A program made the translations under genes and the position numbers. Source: Skeletonema tropicum (taxonomy: Eukaryota; Bacillariophyta; Thalassiosirophyceae; Thalassiosirales; Thalassiosiraceae). From it: a stretch of 64,000 nucleotides of DNA. Position 1 is the stretch's first letter. Each line of letters opens with the position of its first letter. Location of the stretch: assembly GCA_037178625.1 (NCBI GenBank), contig JAWZXG010000030.1:1-64000 (forward strand), written 5' to 3'. This document shows positions 34,713 through 45,503 of this stretch, in pieces. The notes beneath the pieces are model-generated. The model ran no database searches and was not told where the DNA came from. It was given only the letters and a program-made list of their open reading frames with translations.

Positions 34713-34779
34713 TGTTAGAAGTCTCAAATGCTCCACAGAATCACTGCTACAATAGTCCTTGCTATTCGAACGTCTTGTT
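34713..34779 (-). repeat. Copia 5' LTR, proximal fragment
   Basis: TGTTAGAAGTCTC...CGAACGTCTTGTT matches the first 67 bp of the 3' LTR, then breaks off at the 548-bp insertion. The LTR continues at 44435. Confidence 0.92.
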
Positions 34780-35328
34780 AGAATGCCACACCATTCCCAA
34801 AATGCATTGCAAAGGCATCTCAATATTCGCGGAGTGGGGAGGGACCCATGAAGCGCTGAAATCGAAATCTATCTGTCGAATCGCATGATCTGGGTAAAAT
34901 TGCGCGAAATCCTTAAAGTGGAAGATCGAAAATTATTGCGGGAAGGAATTTTGTTAGGGTTAGTCTTTGTTACATTTTGTTACCCCTGAAGTAAGTTCGA
35001 ATCGTCACACAAATGTTACAGCGATTCTTTTTGCATCCTTTCGTTTGGCTTGATCGAATAAGTAGTAATGCTGCCCGCATAAGCTATGATACGGCTAGGC
35101 AATGCTAGAAAAAAGGATTTTATTACATATCTCAATATTTAGTGAGTAGTGAGAAGAATCTGCCGCTGACCCCATCGCCTGCCTCTCGCAGGCATGGGGT
35201 CAGCGTTCGAAAATCAAGATACCTGTGACTTCCTGAGGTTGCCGCTCATCGTTCGGCCTCAGCTACGTGCATGCGCCTCTAGAGTACTGCTTTATCTCTC
35301 CTCTTTTACTCGCACACGGTGCACCCTA
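34780..35328. mobile_element. ~548-bp non-coding insertion in the copia 5' LTR
   Basis: Defined by comparison with the intact LTR, which reads CTTGTTCTAATTT. Here CTTGTT is followed by AGAATGCC..., ending ...GCACCCTAG before TTCTAATTT resumes. The target duplication is at most TT or GTT. It contains a strong hairpin (35164-35205), a short telomere-like GTTAGGGTTAG (34953-34963) and no ORF. Terminal inverted repeats are not obvious. Class unknown. Confidence 0.65.
35164..35205. other. Perfect-stem hairpin with one bulge
   Basis: The left arm CGCTGACCCCAT-C-GCCTGC pairs with GCAGGCATGGGGTCAGCG across a CTCTC loop, giving 18 bp with one bulged C. It could be a structural end signal of the insertion or part of a small RNA. 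Confidence 0.8.
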
Positions 35329-35346
35329 GTTCTAATTTCTTCTTTA

Positions 35347-35366
35347 AATAAATAAATAAATAAATA
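35347..35366 (-). repeat. LINE 3' microsatellite tail (ATTT)n
   Basis: Reads AATAAATAAATAAATAAATA on the plus strand, directly between the left target duplication and the LINE 3' UTR. Confidence 0.85.
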
Positions 35367-35566
35367 CAAAGTTAATCAGATTAGATATCTATGATACTAA
35401 AAGGGACCTGCTTCGGTACAACTGTACGGTCTTTTCTATTGCCGAATGGCTTTCCAGACAGCAAGACGGGAAACTTCCCGTAGGAGTCAAGGACTCCTCT
35501 TAAACGCCGAAGCGTCTGTAACCAGGTGAGAGTGCTCCTGCGACACATAGTTGGGACTCAATTCTT

Positions 35567-38500
35567 TCAGTCAGGGTGGTGCTGTTTCCGTTTCTTCCTC
35601 TTCGGCGGAGCATGGCGTTGAGTGGTAGCTAACAATGTGGCCTCCCCAAAAACTACGGACTCTGCTTTGCGTTTCTTGTTCAATAGTGAATGTGTCTGTT
35701 GCAATGGCGTGGGGTCTGTGACCAAGATTTTCCCCCGAGTTTTGGGACCTCCCGGGATAATTCGCTTGTTGTTGCGACGTCGCTTTGCGCGCTCCTTGCC
35801 TTTGGAGTGCTTGACTGCGGCAGAAGCTTTCTTTGCTGGAAGAGGTTTGATCTTAGATTGGCCATTTCGGCTCCTCTCATTGCTCTGTGTTTGGCGTTGA
35901 CGCCGCCTCGATTGGACTGCCTGTACTGCAGGTGGTACAGGCCTGTTGGTACTCGCTAGCCACAACAGCATCGCCACCCTACTTCGGGTGTCTAACAGCT
36001 GGAAATCTCCCTCATTGTACGAGGAAGGGGACAGAGGGATCTGCTGAGCCAGCATAGTCGCATTAGCGAGGACAAACAATCCACAGTCGTGTCCATTGGT
36101 TTGTTTCGGAGAATTGTTGGAGGCATCTACTAGTGACCACTCTGCTTTCCAATCGTCACTCGGTACACCGTGAAGTTCACTGTATTTGTCCCCCAAATAC
36201 CTTAACATTGTAGTCAGATACAATTGATTGCCCGGCTTCCTACCTTGGGAATCCCACAGGGTAATAACCTTTGTTTCTGTATTCGCCCTGAGTAATAGCC
36301 AGTGAGTTCTAGAGTGGTTGATCGGCACGAAGATCTCTTTCACTCCCAAAATCTTATTCTTCCTCCTTAAACGATTTCCCCAGCGTTTAACGCCGTCAAA
36401 GTTGTAGGACGGAGCAGACCTGCCGTCAGCCCCCGTACGTAGGAGGGTTGACATGAAGAATGAGTTGAAGATGTAGACATGTTGCCGATTCACCTTTGGG
36501 AGGAGGACTCTGAGGAGATAGCCATTGATAACTTCATCATTGAGCCACTGAGGGGGTCGCAAAGACCGCATTGCATCACGCCGAACCTTGTCCCCTCCTT
36601 GGAGGCATAACTGAAAATTAGCTGGCACGTCCCGCAAAAGGGCTCCAACTTGACAGCGGTGTAAGTCTTCATCCGAGTTCCTTTGCAGAAGCCCAATGCG
36701 GTCCTGTTGTTGTGGACTCACAGCCGGTGGTAGAGTTGTAGGAGGCTGGGTAGGTAGGGCGCTCGGCTGGGCTGGACGCCTTGCTTTTTTCGGGAGAAAG
36801 ATGGGAGCGAGTGCTTTTGGGTTGCGCGCAGGTGCGGCAGTCTTTGAAGTACCCTGTGGCTTTGATTTGCGATCTTCTCGTTGCTTGGCACCAGTCGTGA
36901 CTTGCCCAGAAGGAGGCTCTAAAAGCCCGCCTGATTCATCCCCCGCAGCTTGCCTGCTTGCTACCGCTGCGTTCAACCAGTATTGTAGTTCAGAGGTCGG
37001 TTTCCCATAGAGCTCGTCCGTCGGAATTTCAAGGAGACATCGTGCTTCAGCTGAGAGCCCATCGGATCCAAGATTAAGCTGATGTTCGATCTCTTTCAAA
37101 ATCTCTTCTCTTGATGCAAGTGCTTTGGTTCCTTGCGTTCGATGATGTTTCGTGAGATTCCTACAGATCCACTGTGTATGCGTGAGCGAGAGTAGCTTGT
37201 CCAGGAAGCCGCTTGTCCAACTGTCGATGGTCAGAAACGAATGGTTCTTTAGGAGATGCTCCTTCTGCATCTGGAGAAACTCCTTGGATACTTTCCCCTC
37301 CATCACGTTTCTCCATCCAATCCTATCTAAGCTATTACCCACTCTACGCATCTGTTGAGACATCCTCCATCCCTGACTATGCACCATGTCCACAAATAGA
37401 GTGCTGCCCTGAAGAGAGATAAAAAGGGGTAGCCACTTCTGTATGCACGTATGCGTGCAATGTCCCTCCATCCACTCTTGTAGATCGTTTATACTGTCAA
37501 GCAATAGCCCCCTCCTAATTCTACTCTTACAGCGGTTCAGGTGATCCGCTGTTTCAAAGCAACCGCAGTTCGGACATTTATCGGAGGCATTTTTGTCATA
37601 TCTAGTTATCATTTGACCAGTTCCACAATACCCGGAGCATTGTTTCGCATACCACAGATTGAACATCTTAGGCCTGCGGTCGAGAAGCAGGCGCAATGGT
37701 TCCCAAGCAACAGAGTCGAATATATCAGGGTGTAGGAGTTGTTCATCGGCATAGAACTGTCGTGCTTTCACCTTCCCTACGTGATACCGTAGGTCCTTTG
37801 CTAAGTCTGCAGTCTGTTTGATTCCATCGATGATAACAACCGCTGCTTCTAGCGGTAAGCTCAGAGTGACCGGGAGAGAGGAGAAATTTTCAATTGCTCT
37901 CTTTATGGCTGCTTTTGCCCTGAAATCGCAGTCTACGTTCAGTCTAGCTTCCAGAGCCAGGCAAGCATAGCCCAAGCTGTCGTCCTGGTGTGCTTTCACA
38001 TGAGACAGCTTGTGCGCAAGAGCCGAGACACTTTGGATTTTCCGCAGGACCCGGAGAATGTCGTTGTTCTTCGCCGATCCTGGGACACGATCGTATTTTC
38101 TGGAAAACGTGAGAATAGTTCCTTTGTTGTCACAAAAGATGTTTGCATTGGACAACGGCACTCCATAGTGTTCCTCTATTGTCAGTAGGATAAGGTGGAT
38201 AGCCAACATTCCTAGCTGTTCTCCTCTATAGCTATTTGCCCATTTAGAGTGCTCCGTGAATTCTCCTTTAAGCCACTGTTGAGACTCTGCGCAGTAAAAA
38301 ACCCAAGCCGCACCGCAGATCTCTGGCGCCAGCTTTTTCATGTATGACCCGTCTGTACAACAGAACAATGAACCTCGTTGAATAGCTTCCACAATCCACG
38401 AGGGATCCGATGAGAAGCTGATACTATCCCACATCCATTCCCCCCCTTTACTGCGGAGACGCTCAAGAAATGTAGTAGGGGCGACGACTTCTGGCTGACT

Positions 38501-41500
38501 GGCCAGTGGCGGTCCTTGTGCTAGCAGTTTGATGGACCCATCTTCGTATTCCAGAATCGTCGTTGGTACCACTGAAGAAGCGGGCTCATCCAGCACTCGG
38601 ACTGGCTGCATGATCGACACTCTGTCATTCGATTCCACGTCGTGAGCGTATTCATAAATCGTATCATCCGAATGTATCTCCACTGTCCGTGTGTCCGTGT
38701 TGAGGAAGTGACGCCAGATCCGTTTAGATGGGTTGATCCAATCTCCAAGTGGCTCCTTAAGAAACAACGATTTGCTATCAGTCAAACGTTGCAGGGATCT
38801 CTTCCACAATTTCCAATCTGCTTCCGTCGGATATTCCGTGCCAAATTCCAGAGTTGACCGCTGTTTACCAAGGCGCCCTTCAGGTGAGTCCTTCCAATGC
38901 CCGTCAAGCAGATATTGCTCTAGATATTGTCCATTTGGCGTAGTCACGTCAGAGAGGAACATTGCCTCCTGAGCTTTCCTCACTCTATTGACTCGCTGTA
39001 GCTCCGTCCCTCGTAGACCCAGTTCAACCATGCAGTCCATAATAGCCCTATCCTTGCTCCTCGGGATGGGGATGTCATCATATTGCAGATCCAGCACGAT
39101 TCCCAGTTCGTCTATCTTCTCCCATAGGGCTTTCGCCCATGCGTTGGTTGATAAATGACCCCAAACTTCAAAGTCATAGTTGAAGGGACAGTCCGGTACC
39201 CCTATTTCCACTTGAAGGTGTTCCATAGCTGCTCTTAAAGTGATCCCTAGGGCTGAAGTTGTTCCATAGTGTTGCAAGAATGAAGATAAAGTAGCAGCCG
39301 CAGTTTCCACCGTCAAGTCGTAGAGACCGATTCCACCAAACGTGGCCGGCAGGTATCTCCATTCCTTGGTAATTGATCGGTTGACACCTAGGTTGCTTAA
39401 CATATAGAAATCTGCTGACATCAATCCTTTTTTGAGCTCAGGGATTGACGCCGAACAGGCCCCCAGACCGTACCTGAGTCCAGACCATAGCTGATTGGTG
39501 TAGCTCATCCACACCGAACGAGTTGGTATTTGCCCGCTCTTAATCTGAGCCGTCCACGTTGTCATTTTTTCTCTCATCTGCTCGAAGTGTTGGTCTGGTT
39601 TCCCATCCGGTCTAGCGTAGAGACCTAAGTTGTTGTCAGCTTTATTCGATGGCAACCTATCTATTTGCGCAGAACCCCCGTCAGTAGTGGGGACGTGGAA
39701 AATCAAGTCATCCAGTTCACTCATGTCAACCTCTTTGCCGTCTGAGGGCATCGCTTTTTGATCCGTGTAACACCAGCCGCCCTTTCCATCGGGTGTTTGA
39801 TCGTGTATTGTAACTCCACATTTGTCTGGTTTCAAAGCGCCACCCGTTTCCCCCAAGGCACCTGCCCAATCCGAGATTGACTCTTGCCCTCTAGCACTTG
39901 TCGAGATAATGTCATCGTCAGCTCTAAGACCTTCCCACAAATTGGTATCATCCACATACAGAATTCCCACCTGATTAATCTTTTTATGTGAGATTGGACA
40001 CTTCACTTCCACTCCATGCCCATTAGTTTTGTGGGTATTAATCATGACCGTGCTGATCTGTTGCCATGTCGGAGGAGCTGCACCGTTCCCTTGAGCGAGA
40101 CCGTGTTTCCCGTCCTCTTTCCCACCAAAATATGAAGAAGATTGGCCAAAACCAGTTCTTAGGAAAAACTCCATATTATGCAAGGGGCGGAGCATCGACA
40201 GTGCCGCACATTTGGGCACTTTAAACGCCTGTAGAGTGAGGCTGGCTATAGGAAGAGCAACCCGGTCGTAGCACTGGGCCGCATCAACCTGTGCCACCAG
40301 GAGGGGTCTTTTGGTGATTCGGGCAATGTCGTACATCAATACTTGTTGCAGGATTGCATCCTCTGCCGTGCGTCCCTTCCCACTTTAGATCTCCTCCGGG
40401 ACCATCCCCTTTGCTCGGGCGAGGTCCAGCATGCGATGTCCAAAAATCAACTTATTACAGAAATTGAAGTCAGCCTCAAGCAAGAGAATAGCTCTCAATT
40501 TATTCACCAACGCCACACCTGCAATCTTCTCGAGCATTACCGACAGACCCCGAGCCCAACGTTCTGGGCCGGTTCCTGTTTGGATCATAAGAGAGAACTT
40601 CTTTGCTAGCAGCCTGGACAGGTCGTCATCGTAAGCTATCGACTTATAGTGACCAAAATGCAGTCCCGATATCGAGGATGACGTTCTTTCTTTCACTTTC
40701 CTCCAGTAATATTGGTAGTCTTCCTGTGAAACGACAACGGAAATCTCACCATCGCCAATCTTTTTCCAGATGGCTGCTATTTCGTCCAGTATCAGTATTG
40801 TGCGTTGATCTGTGTCTGGGGGAGGGGCGAAGGATCCTTCAAGTATTTCTACCGCTGCATTCGTGTCGGCGTAGACTCCCAGGAGGTCGAATAGTACCCC
40901 TTGGCAAACTGGGGCAGAAGTAGCCCTTCCAAACCTTGTGCGGAGTTCTGACTTCAGTGCCTCTTCAATCGATTCTTTTGTTGCGTGCTCGACCACTTTC
41001 CCGTCTGCTTGTGTAACTTCCACTCTTGTAACATTCATCACTCCTTGCTGCTTTGTTGCTCGTTTAATCCCCTGCCACTGTTTTCTCTGAGCCTCCCCTT
41101 TGAGGATCAGCTCCACCCTCTTGGCTTCATCAACCCGTTCATTTATCACAGCATCGGTCAACTTCTCGTGTAAAAAATGCTTTCTGAGGTAAGGTGATTC
41201 AGCCATGAGTTCTCGTGTGCGTTTTTTGGTCTCCTTGTACAGCTGAACCACTTCATCGACAGGGTACCGAAGAACGTCCTCCATTCCTTTGCGCCTGGCG
41301 AATCTTCTCAAATTGCCCCAATTGACCTTTTTTCCTTGGTGATGTCGTAGTATCCATTTCAGGAGGTGGCATTTATCCATCCACGATTGTATTGCTGGAG
41401 AGAACTCATAATGCGCCGGGTAAATCACTCTGCATTTCGCCTCTGCGTGTAGCATCTCCTCTTCAATCATGTTGTCCAGGATTTCCATCTTGGACACCAC

Positions 41501-41854
41501 TGCAGCCGAGGGCGGGAATGAGGCTATCCTATTTACTTCTTTGAGCTTCTGGGGGATGCGTCTATCTGTGAAGCCTTTTTTTAATTGTGCAAGGTACTTC
41601 ACTCTAATCCGCGGCACCTTGGAGTTAAGCTTTCTAGCCTTCGGTGGCACAATACGACAGATAGAAGTGCCAATAACCGACCGCATCTGTAGGTCGACAA
41701 CCACTGGCCGGTGATCTCCCAAATCACCGTCGAACGGTAAGTAGCTGGCTCCAGTTAGTTCAACGTCATCCGAGATCCAAATACCGTCTATGGCCCCATT
41801 CTTTTGGCTGTTGCCTCGAAAATGTGTAGCAGGACCTCTTCTGCCGGGGACCAT
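35567..41854 (-). CDS. LINE ORF2, main part: APE C-terminus, RT, RNase H, zinc finger, Ulp1 protease
   Basis: A single frame interrupted by one TAA at 40385-40387 (EEI-stop-SGKGRTAEDAI). From the N-terminus: the APE endonuclease end (GAIDGIW, LGDHRPVVVDL, about 41700-41800), then reverse transcriptase with QVDAAQCYDRV (about 40260), LAQGNGAAPPTWQ and ILYVDDTNLW (about 39940-39965). RNase H has CTDGSYMKK (about 38355), FCDNKGT and VKAHQDDSLGYA. A zinc finger CPNCGCFETADHLNRC lies near 37530-37585. The last ~200 residues form a Ulp1/SENP-type cysteine protease: WLNDEVINGYL (about 36525), RTHWLLL (catalytic His, about 36300), LWDSQG (Asp, about 36250) and QTNGHDCGLFV (Gln/Cys, about 36085). All catalytic residues are present. 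Ulp1 enzymes process SUMO-like proteins; in a LINE the protease may counter host SUMOylation or process the polyprotein (inference). Confidence 0.88.
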
Positions 41855-42936
41855 ACACGGTGCACTGCTTCCCTCATGCGGATATCATCCTCTGCAAGTC
41901 GTTTACTGAGGACTCCGTCCAACACATTCTCATTAGCATCCATCATCAGAACAACCCTGTCTCCTTTGCTGCGCCACCGTTTGATGGCATCGACAATGTG
42001 TCTCCGGAACAGATCCTTGGGGTTGGTCTTCAGCTGGTGCGATTGGATGTATCTCTCAATATGTTGATAGTATGTACCAACCCCTTCTGATTTACAGGGC
42101 GCGTAGGCACTTAAGAAGACTGTTCTCACGCCATTGACCGGCTCCGTCCTATACCAGCTGAACATTCCCAGCTCAGTGGAATCTTTGCCGCAGGTCATGG
42201 GTAAGCCCGACAACTCGTCTCTAATCACAACTGCTGTCCCCCCCGCTTGAACATTACCAATGTTCTGAAGTTCCCGAGTGTTCTGAGAATGTACCGATTT
42301 GATTCTGTCATCTCCATGTCTTAGCATCGAGGCTACCGTCACTGATGATTTTAGATGGTGGAAGTTGGTGTTGGTCTCCTGGAGCCCCAGAACATCCACA
42401 CCATACGTCCGCAGGACGTGCTTGAGTCTATCTACCTTGTGGTTGTTGTGCTTCCACAGACTGAGCCCGTTGATATTCAACGACATTATTCGAACTACAT
42501 CACTGCCCTTCTCCTCCACCCTCAAGTTCCCGTAAATAGGCACAATCGTATTCTCCACTGTCTGGCCAAGTGGACGGAGTTCTTTCATCGAGGAGGTTCT
42601 ATCTTGTTTCTCCCTCTCTTTGTGCCTATAATCATCAAGCAGTTCATTGAGGTCCTTTGCTGACGGATCATCGCACCAACGCTGCCTATTTGCTATGAGC
42701 TGCCTCATCATATCTGCATCTAACTTATCACTTGTATTATTCTTTTCGCTGCTGTACCTCCCTCTAAATTTGACGTGGTTGCGTGTATTCGAGAGTCGGT
42801 ACTGTTGTGCACGCCGGGCCGATTTCTTCTGATTGGAGGTACTGCGGCGAGGTTGTTGCTTACGTTGCCTCTCTTGAATGGATTGGCTCACCTCGGGGTA
42901 TCGGGCAAAATACCGTAGAGGCTGCCCATTATCCAT
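41840..42936 (-). CDS. LINE ORF2, N-terminal part: APE endonuclease
   Basis: ATG at 42934-42936 overlaps the ORF1 stop as TAATG on the minus strand, suggesting translation by termination-reinitiation. After a basic leader (KSARRAQQYRLSNTRNH) the APE fold appears: IMSLNINGLSLWKHN, VLGLQETNTNF (catalytic Glu), AGGTAVVIRDE, VFLSAYAPC and VVLMMDANENV. A frameshift near 41840-41860 moves the rest of the endonuclease (GPATHFRGN...GAIDGIW) into the downstream frame; the unshifted frame ends at 41788. The gene is otherwise well preserved, so the insertion looks fairly recent. Confidence 0.88.
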
Positions 42937-44336
42937 TACACCATGGGCCCCACAACACCTATGATATCAGATGGAGGGGCCTGGGAGAGAGCTGCCTCGG
43001 CTTGTGAGACCGAGACGTCGACGCAGTCATTAGATACCAATCTAACAAGGAATGATTCACTACCGCGATTGTGTAGAATAAATTTGGTGTAGATGCTACA
43101 CACATCCGAATCCTCACCGCAATACGTATTGCCATTTTCCAAAATATTGTCACTGTTGTTATGATTTTGTAGCACAACTTCGACTGTAGACGTCATCCAA
43201 TTCACAACGCTAAAAGGACAATAGCCAGAAGTGTTGTTGTTATGTGAAAGAGCGACAAAGGGTCTACTTTGTTGTGTACATCTCCAATTATATTTGTGGC
43301 GTACAAGTGCCGCGTCTTCCATGCTAATTTGCTCCGATATAGGTTCTTCATCATGCCAAGGTGGGGGCCAAGGTGGTTTAGGTGGGGGAGCTGGGATTGC
43401 ACCTGTTTGATGTAGTAGAATGTTGGCAGTAATAAGTTGTTGGACTGCTTCCTCACTTCTCATCTTCATGCCTTGTTTCCCAACCGATTGTGTCACAACC
43501 CAATTGTTGTTCCAGTTTCCCTCCTCTCCATCTATAAAATTAAAAGTCGTCCATCCCTGCGTTGTGTCCATTGACCGGCAGAGTCTTCCATCCCGTAATC
43601 CGTCCCTCATTCCTCCGATATCTCCAAAACAATTTTCCAAAATATTGTCACTGTTGTTATGATTTTGTAGCACAACTTCGACTGTAGACGTCATCCAATT
43701 CACAACGCTAAAAGGACTATCGCCAGAAGAGTTGTTGTTATGTGAAAGAGCGACAAAGGGTCTACTTTGTTGTGTACATCTCCAATTGTATTTGTGGCGT
43801 ACAAGTGCCGCGTCTTCCATGCTAATTTGCTCCGATATAGGTTCTTCATCATGCCAAGGTGGGGGCCAAGGTGGTTTAGGTGGGGGAGCTGGGATTGCAC
43901 CTGTTTGATGTAGTAGATTGCTCCTGGCAGTAATAAGTTGTTGGACTGCTTCCTCCCTCCTCATCTTCATGCCTTGTTTCCCAACAGATTGTGTCACAAC
44001 CCAATTGTTGTTCCAGTTTCCCTCCTCTCCATCTATAAGATTAAAAGTCGTCCATCCCTGCGTTGTGTCCATTGACCGGCAGAGTCTTCCATCCCGTAAT
44101 CCGTCCCTCATTCCTCCGATATCTCCAAAACACCATTCCTGTTTGATGTTGCAACCGGCCGGCCACATGGCCCTGCCGCCGCCCTTCCCAAACAATGTGA
44201 GTGTAGTGTCAATTGATGCGTACTTTTTTGCCGTAGTAAGTCTCGTTTTTAAGGAGCCATTCATATGGTTATTATACATTATAGTGTTGTCGTACCCTGT
44301 TCCCAGGGTGCAGTTGGTAGCGGTGTCGGCTGCCAT
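42936..44336 (-). CDS. LINE ORF1 with an internal 166-residue duplication
   Basis: 466 residues from ATG 44336 (MAADTATNCTLGTGYDNT). Two nearly identical ~166-residue copies (CFGDIGGMRDGLRDGR... to ...QNHNNSDNILEN) make up most of the protein. Each has a Pro/Trp-rich stretch (APPPKPPWPPPWHDEEP) and FVALSHNNN. No CCHC knuckle, RRM or coiled coil is recognised, so this is not a canonical ORF1p. Its position and the TAATG coupling to ORF2 support the ORF1 label. Laminin-G/concanavalin-like features are suggested by the NNHMNGSLKTRL...TLFGKGGG style but are not established. Confidence 0.7.
   Translation of the reverse strand: MAADTATNCTLGTGYDNTIMYNNHMNGSLKTRLTTAKKYASIDTTLTLFGKGGGRAMWPAGCNIKQEWCFGDIGGMRDGLRDGRLCRSMDTTQGWTTFNLIDGEEGNWNNNWVVTQSVGKQGMKMRREEAVQQLITARSNLLHQTGAIPAPPPKPPWPPPWHDEEPISEQISMEDAALVRHKYNWRCTQQSRPFVALSHNNNSSGDSPFSVVNWMTSTVEVVLQNHNNSDNILENCFGDIGGMRDGLRDGRLCRSMDTTQGWTTFNFIDGEEGNWNNNWVVTQSVGKQGMKMRSEEAVQQLITANILLHQTGAIPAPPPKPPWPPPWHDEEPISEQISMEDAALVRHKYNWRCTQQSRPFVALSHNNNTSGYCPFSVVNWMTSTVEVVLQNHNNSDNILENGNTYCGEDSDVCSIYTKFILHNRGSESFLVRLVSNDCVDVSVSQAEAALSQAPPSDIIGVVGPMV
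43135..44130. repeat. Two-copy 498-bp tandem duplication inside LINE ORF1
   Basis: 43135-43632 and 43633-44130 are near identical, with the TTTTCCAAAATATTGTCACTG marker at each start. The frame is kept. The few differences include GTTGTT/GAGTTG near the NNN run and a small indel near AATGTTGGC. Confidence 0.92.
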
Positions 44337-44434
44337 GGTTCATGTCGATCGCTGTAGACGATGTACTAATTCCTACGTAGGTATTTATGTCATTTTTTCA
44401 TATCTTTTCCAGACACCTGCTTGAGATTGTAGTT

Positions 44435-44551
44435 CTAATTTCTTCTTTATTACTTTCTTATCTCAGAATTATGATACGTGTCTCTTCCCTGAGACACTCA
44501 ACTCCCGCCATAATGCTTGACTATGCTTGGGCTGAATAACGCGCTCTAACA
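44435..44551 (-). repeat. Copia 5' LTR, distal fragment
   Basis: CTAATTTCTTCTTTATTAC...GCGCTCTAACA, matching the remaining ~117 bp of the 3' LTR without visible change, then the CTATT target duplication. Confidence 0.95.
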
Positions 44552-44606
44552 CTATTACGAACGTAACAATTCATAGAAGATTTATTTCATTTTGCATCAA
44601 ACCACC

Positions 44607-45074
44607 ATGTCAACCGGTCCATCAAAGAATCATCAAAGTTATGGCCATCAAACAAAAGAAGTGGATACTGGCATTACTCTTGCGTAATTATCCAAGTACC
44701 GCCAATTAAAGGCAGTGGACGAAGTGACTAAGGCATCTCAATTTTTGACTAATACAGAGAGAGATGCAGTCTTTGACCTTGCTAGAAAATCATTGTATGG
44801 CCAAAATAGTCGAGGACCCCAAAATACATGTAACACTTCTAATTTCATCAACACTCCTCCTGCAAATGCAGCACCTGTAGCCAAAACCGTCCTCGCCTCC
44901 ACAAACGTATTGCAAGGTGTGGTTGCATGTTTGTCTAGCATGAGTGATGATGATAAAGACACGTCGTATCATCAACTTATTGTAGAACTTGGCGGCTCAT
45001 ATCAACAGTACAGATGGATTGCGGCTGGGGCGGTGCAGAGGGGGAGTTATTGTACAAAAGATGAATGTCTGTGA
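44607..45074 (+). pseudogene. Small protein of unknown function with one nonsense codon
   Basis: ATG 44607-44609 stands in a good context (ACCACCATGT) and opens MSTGPSKNHQSYGHQTKEVD. After GITLA comes an in-frame TAA (about 44685), which may derive from CAA. The same frame then continues LSKYRQLKAVDEVTKASQFLTNTERDAVFDL... to TGA at 45072-45074. A 33-nt intron over the stop is possible but unusually short. No domain is recognised. Confidence 0.5.
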
Positions 45075-45503
45075 TACATAGGAGTCAACTTACCAATAAA
45101 CAGTGGGACGAATGTCTGCGTGCAATAAATGTTTAAAGGATAACCCTTCAAGCACGTACATCGCGAGAAAATGGACGTGCAGAGGGACGTGCACCCGGAC
45201 GTGCATTTTCGTGGTGCCAGTTTCAGGATAGCGCTGCATGCAAGGTGGAGAAGGTGAGTGCCGGATAGCTCAAAAATTTGTGTCGAAGTATCAAGATGAC
45301 CGTCTCAAATTGTCCGCCAACGCCCATCCAACTTGAAAAATCACCATCATCCATCATCTTCTGTCTTCTGACCTCTTCTGCGATGATGATGTGCCGCTTA
45401 CGCCCTTCTCTGCGCTTCGTCTTCCGGTGGAGGTAGTTCAACATTCAACAAAGCCCAAGAAAGTTTTCTGCACTCAAGACGAAGAGTTATCGTTGCGGCC
45501 ATC
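45075..45503. other. Intergenic, likely promoter region of the WW/FG gene
   Basis: Holds a small repeat of GGACGTGCA (45172-45206, three copies). Nothing else is recognisable. Confidence 0.4.

Larger units (their letters stand above)
35347..44429 (-). mobile_element. LINE (APE-type non-LTR retrotransposon) with RNase H and Ulp1-like protease
   Basis: Bounded by a 20-bp target duplication TAGTTCTAATTTCTTCTTTA (35327-35346 and 44430-44449). The minus-strand 3' end is an (ATTT)n microsatellite tail (35347-35366), not poly(A). Full length is about 9.1 kb: short 5' UTR, ORF1 (42936-44336), and ORF2 (35567-42936) with APE endonuclease, reverse transcriptase, RNase H, a CCHC zinc finger and a C-terminal Ulp1/C48 peptidase. 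It carries one frameshift and one in-frame stop in ORF2. It lies in the copia 5' LTR, immediately next to the edge of the older 548-bp insertion. Confidence 0.92.
30358..44551 (-). mobile_element. Ty1/copia retrotransposon with two later insertions in its 5' LTR
   Basis: The outer boundaries are fixed by a 5-bp target duplication CTATT (30353-30357 and 44552-44556) and by LTRs starting TGTTAGA and ending TCTAACA. The left (3') LTR is complete; the right (5') LTR is in two parts, 34713-34779 and 44435-44551. Gag and pol lie on the minus strand between 30.5 and 34.5 kb. A purine tract (TAGGGAGGG on the minus strand) abuts the 3' LTR. Internal damage includes a gag/pol frameshift, a deletion sealed with telomere-like DNA, and loss of most of RNase H. 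Confidence 0.92.

Noticed and set aside
34780..35328. Helitron (CTAG end with a nearby hairpin)
   Set aside because: The left edge does not begin with TC and the insertion is not between A and T, so the Helitron rules are not met.
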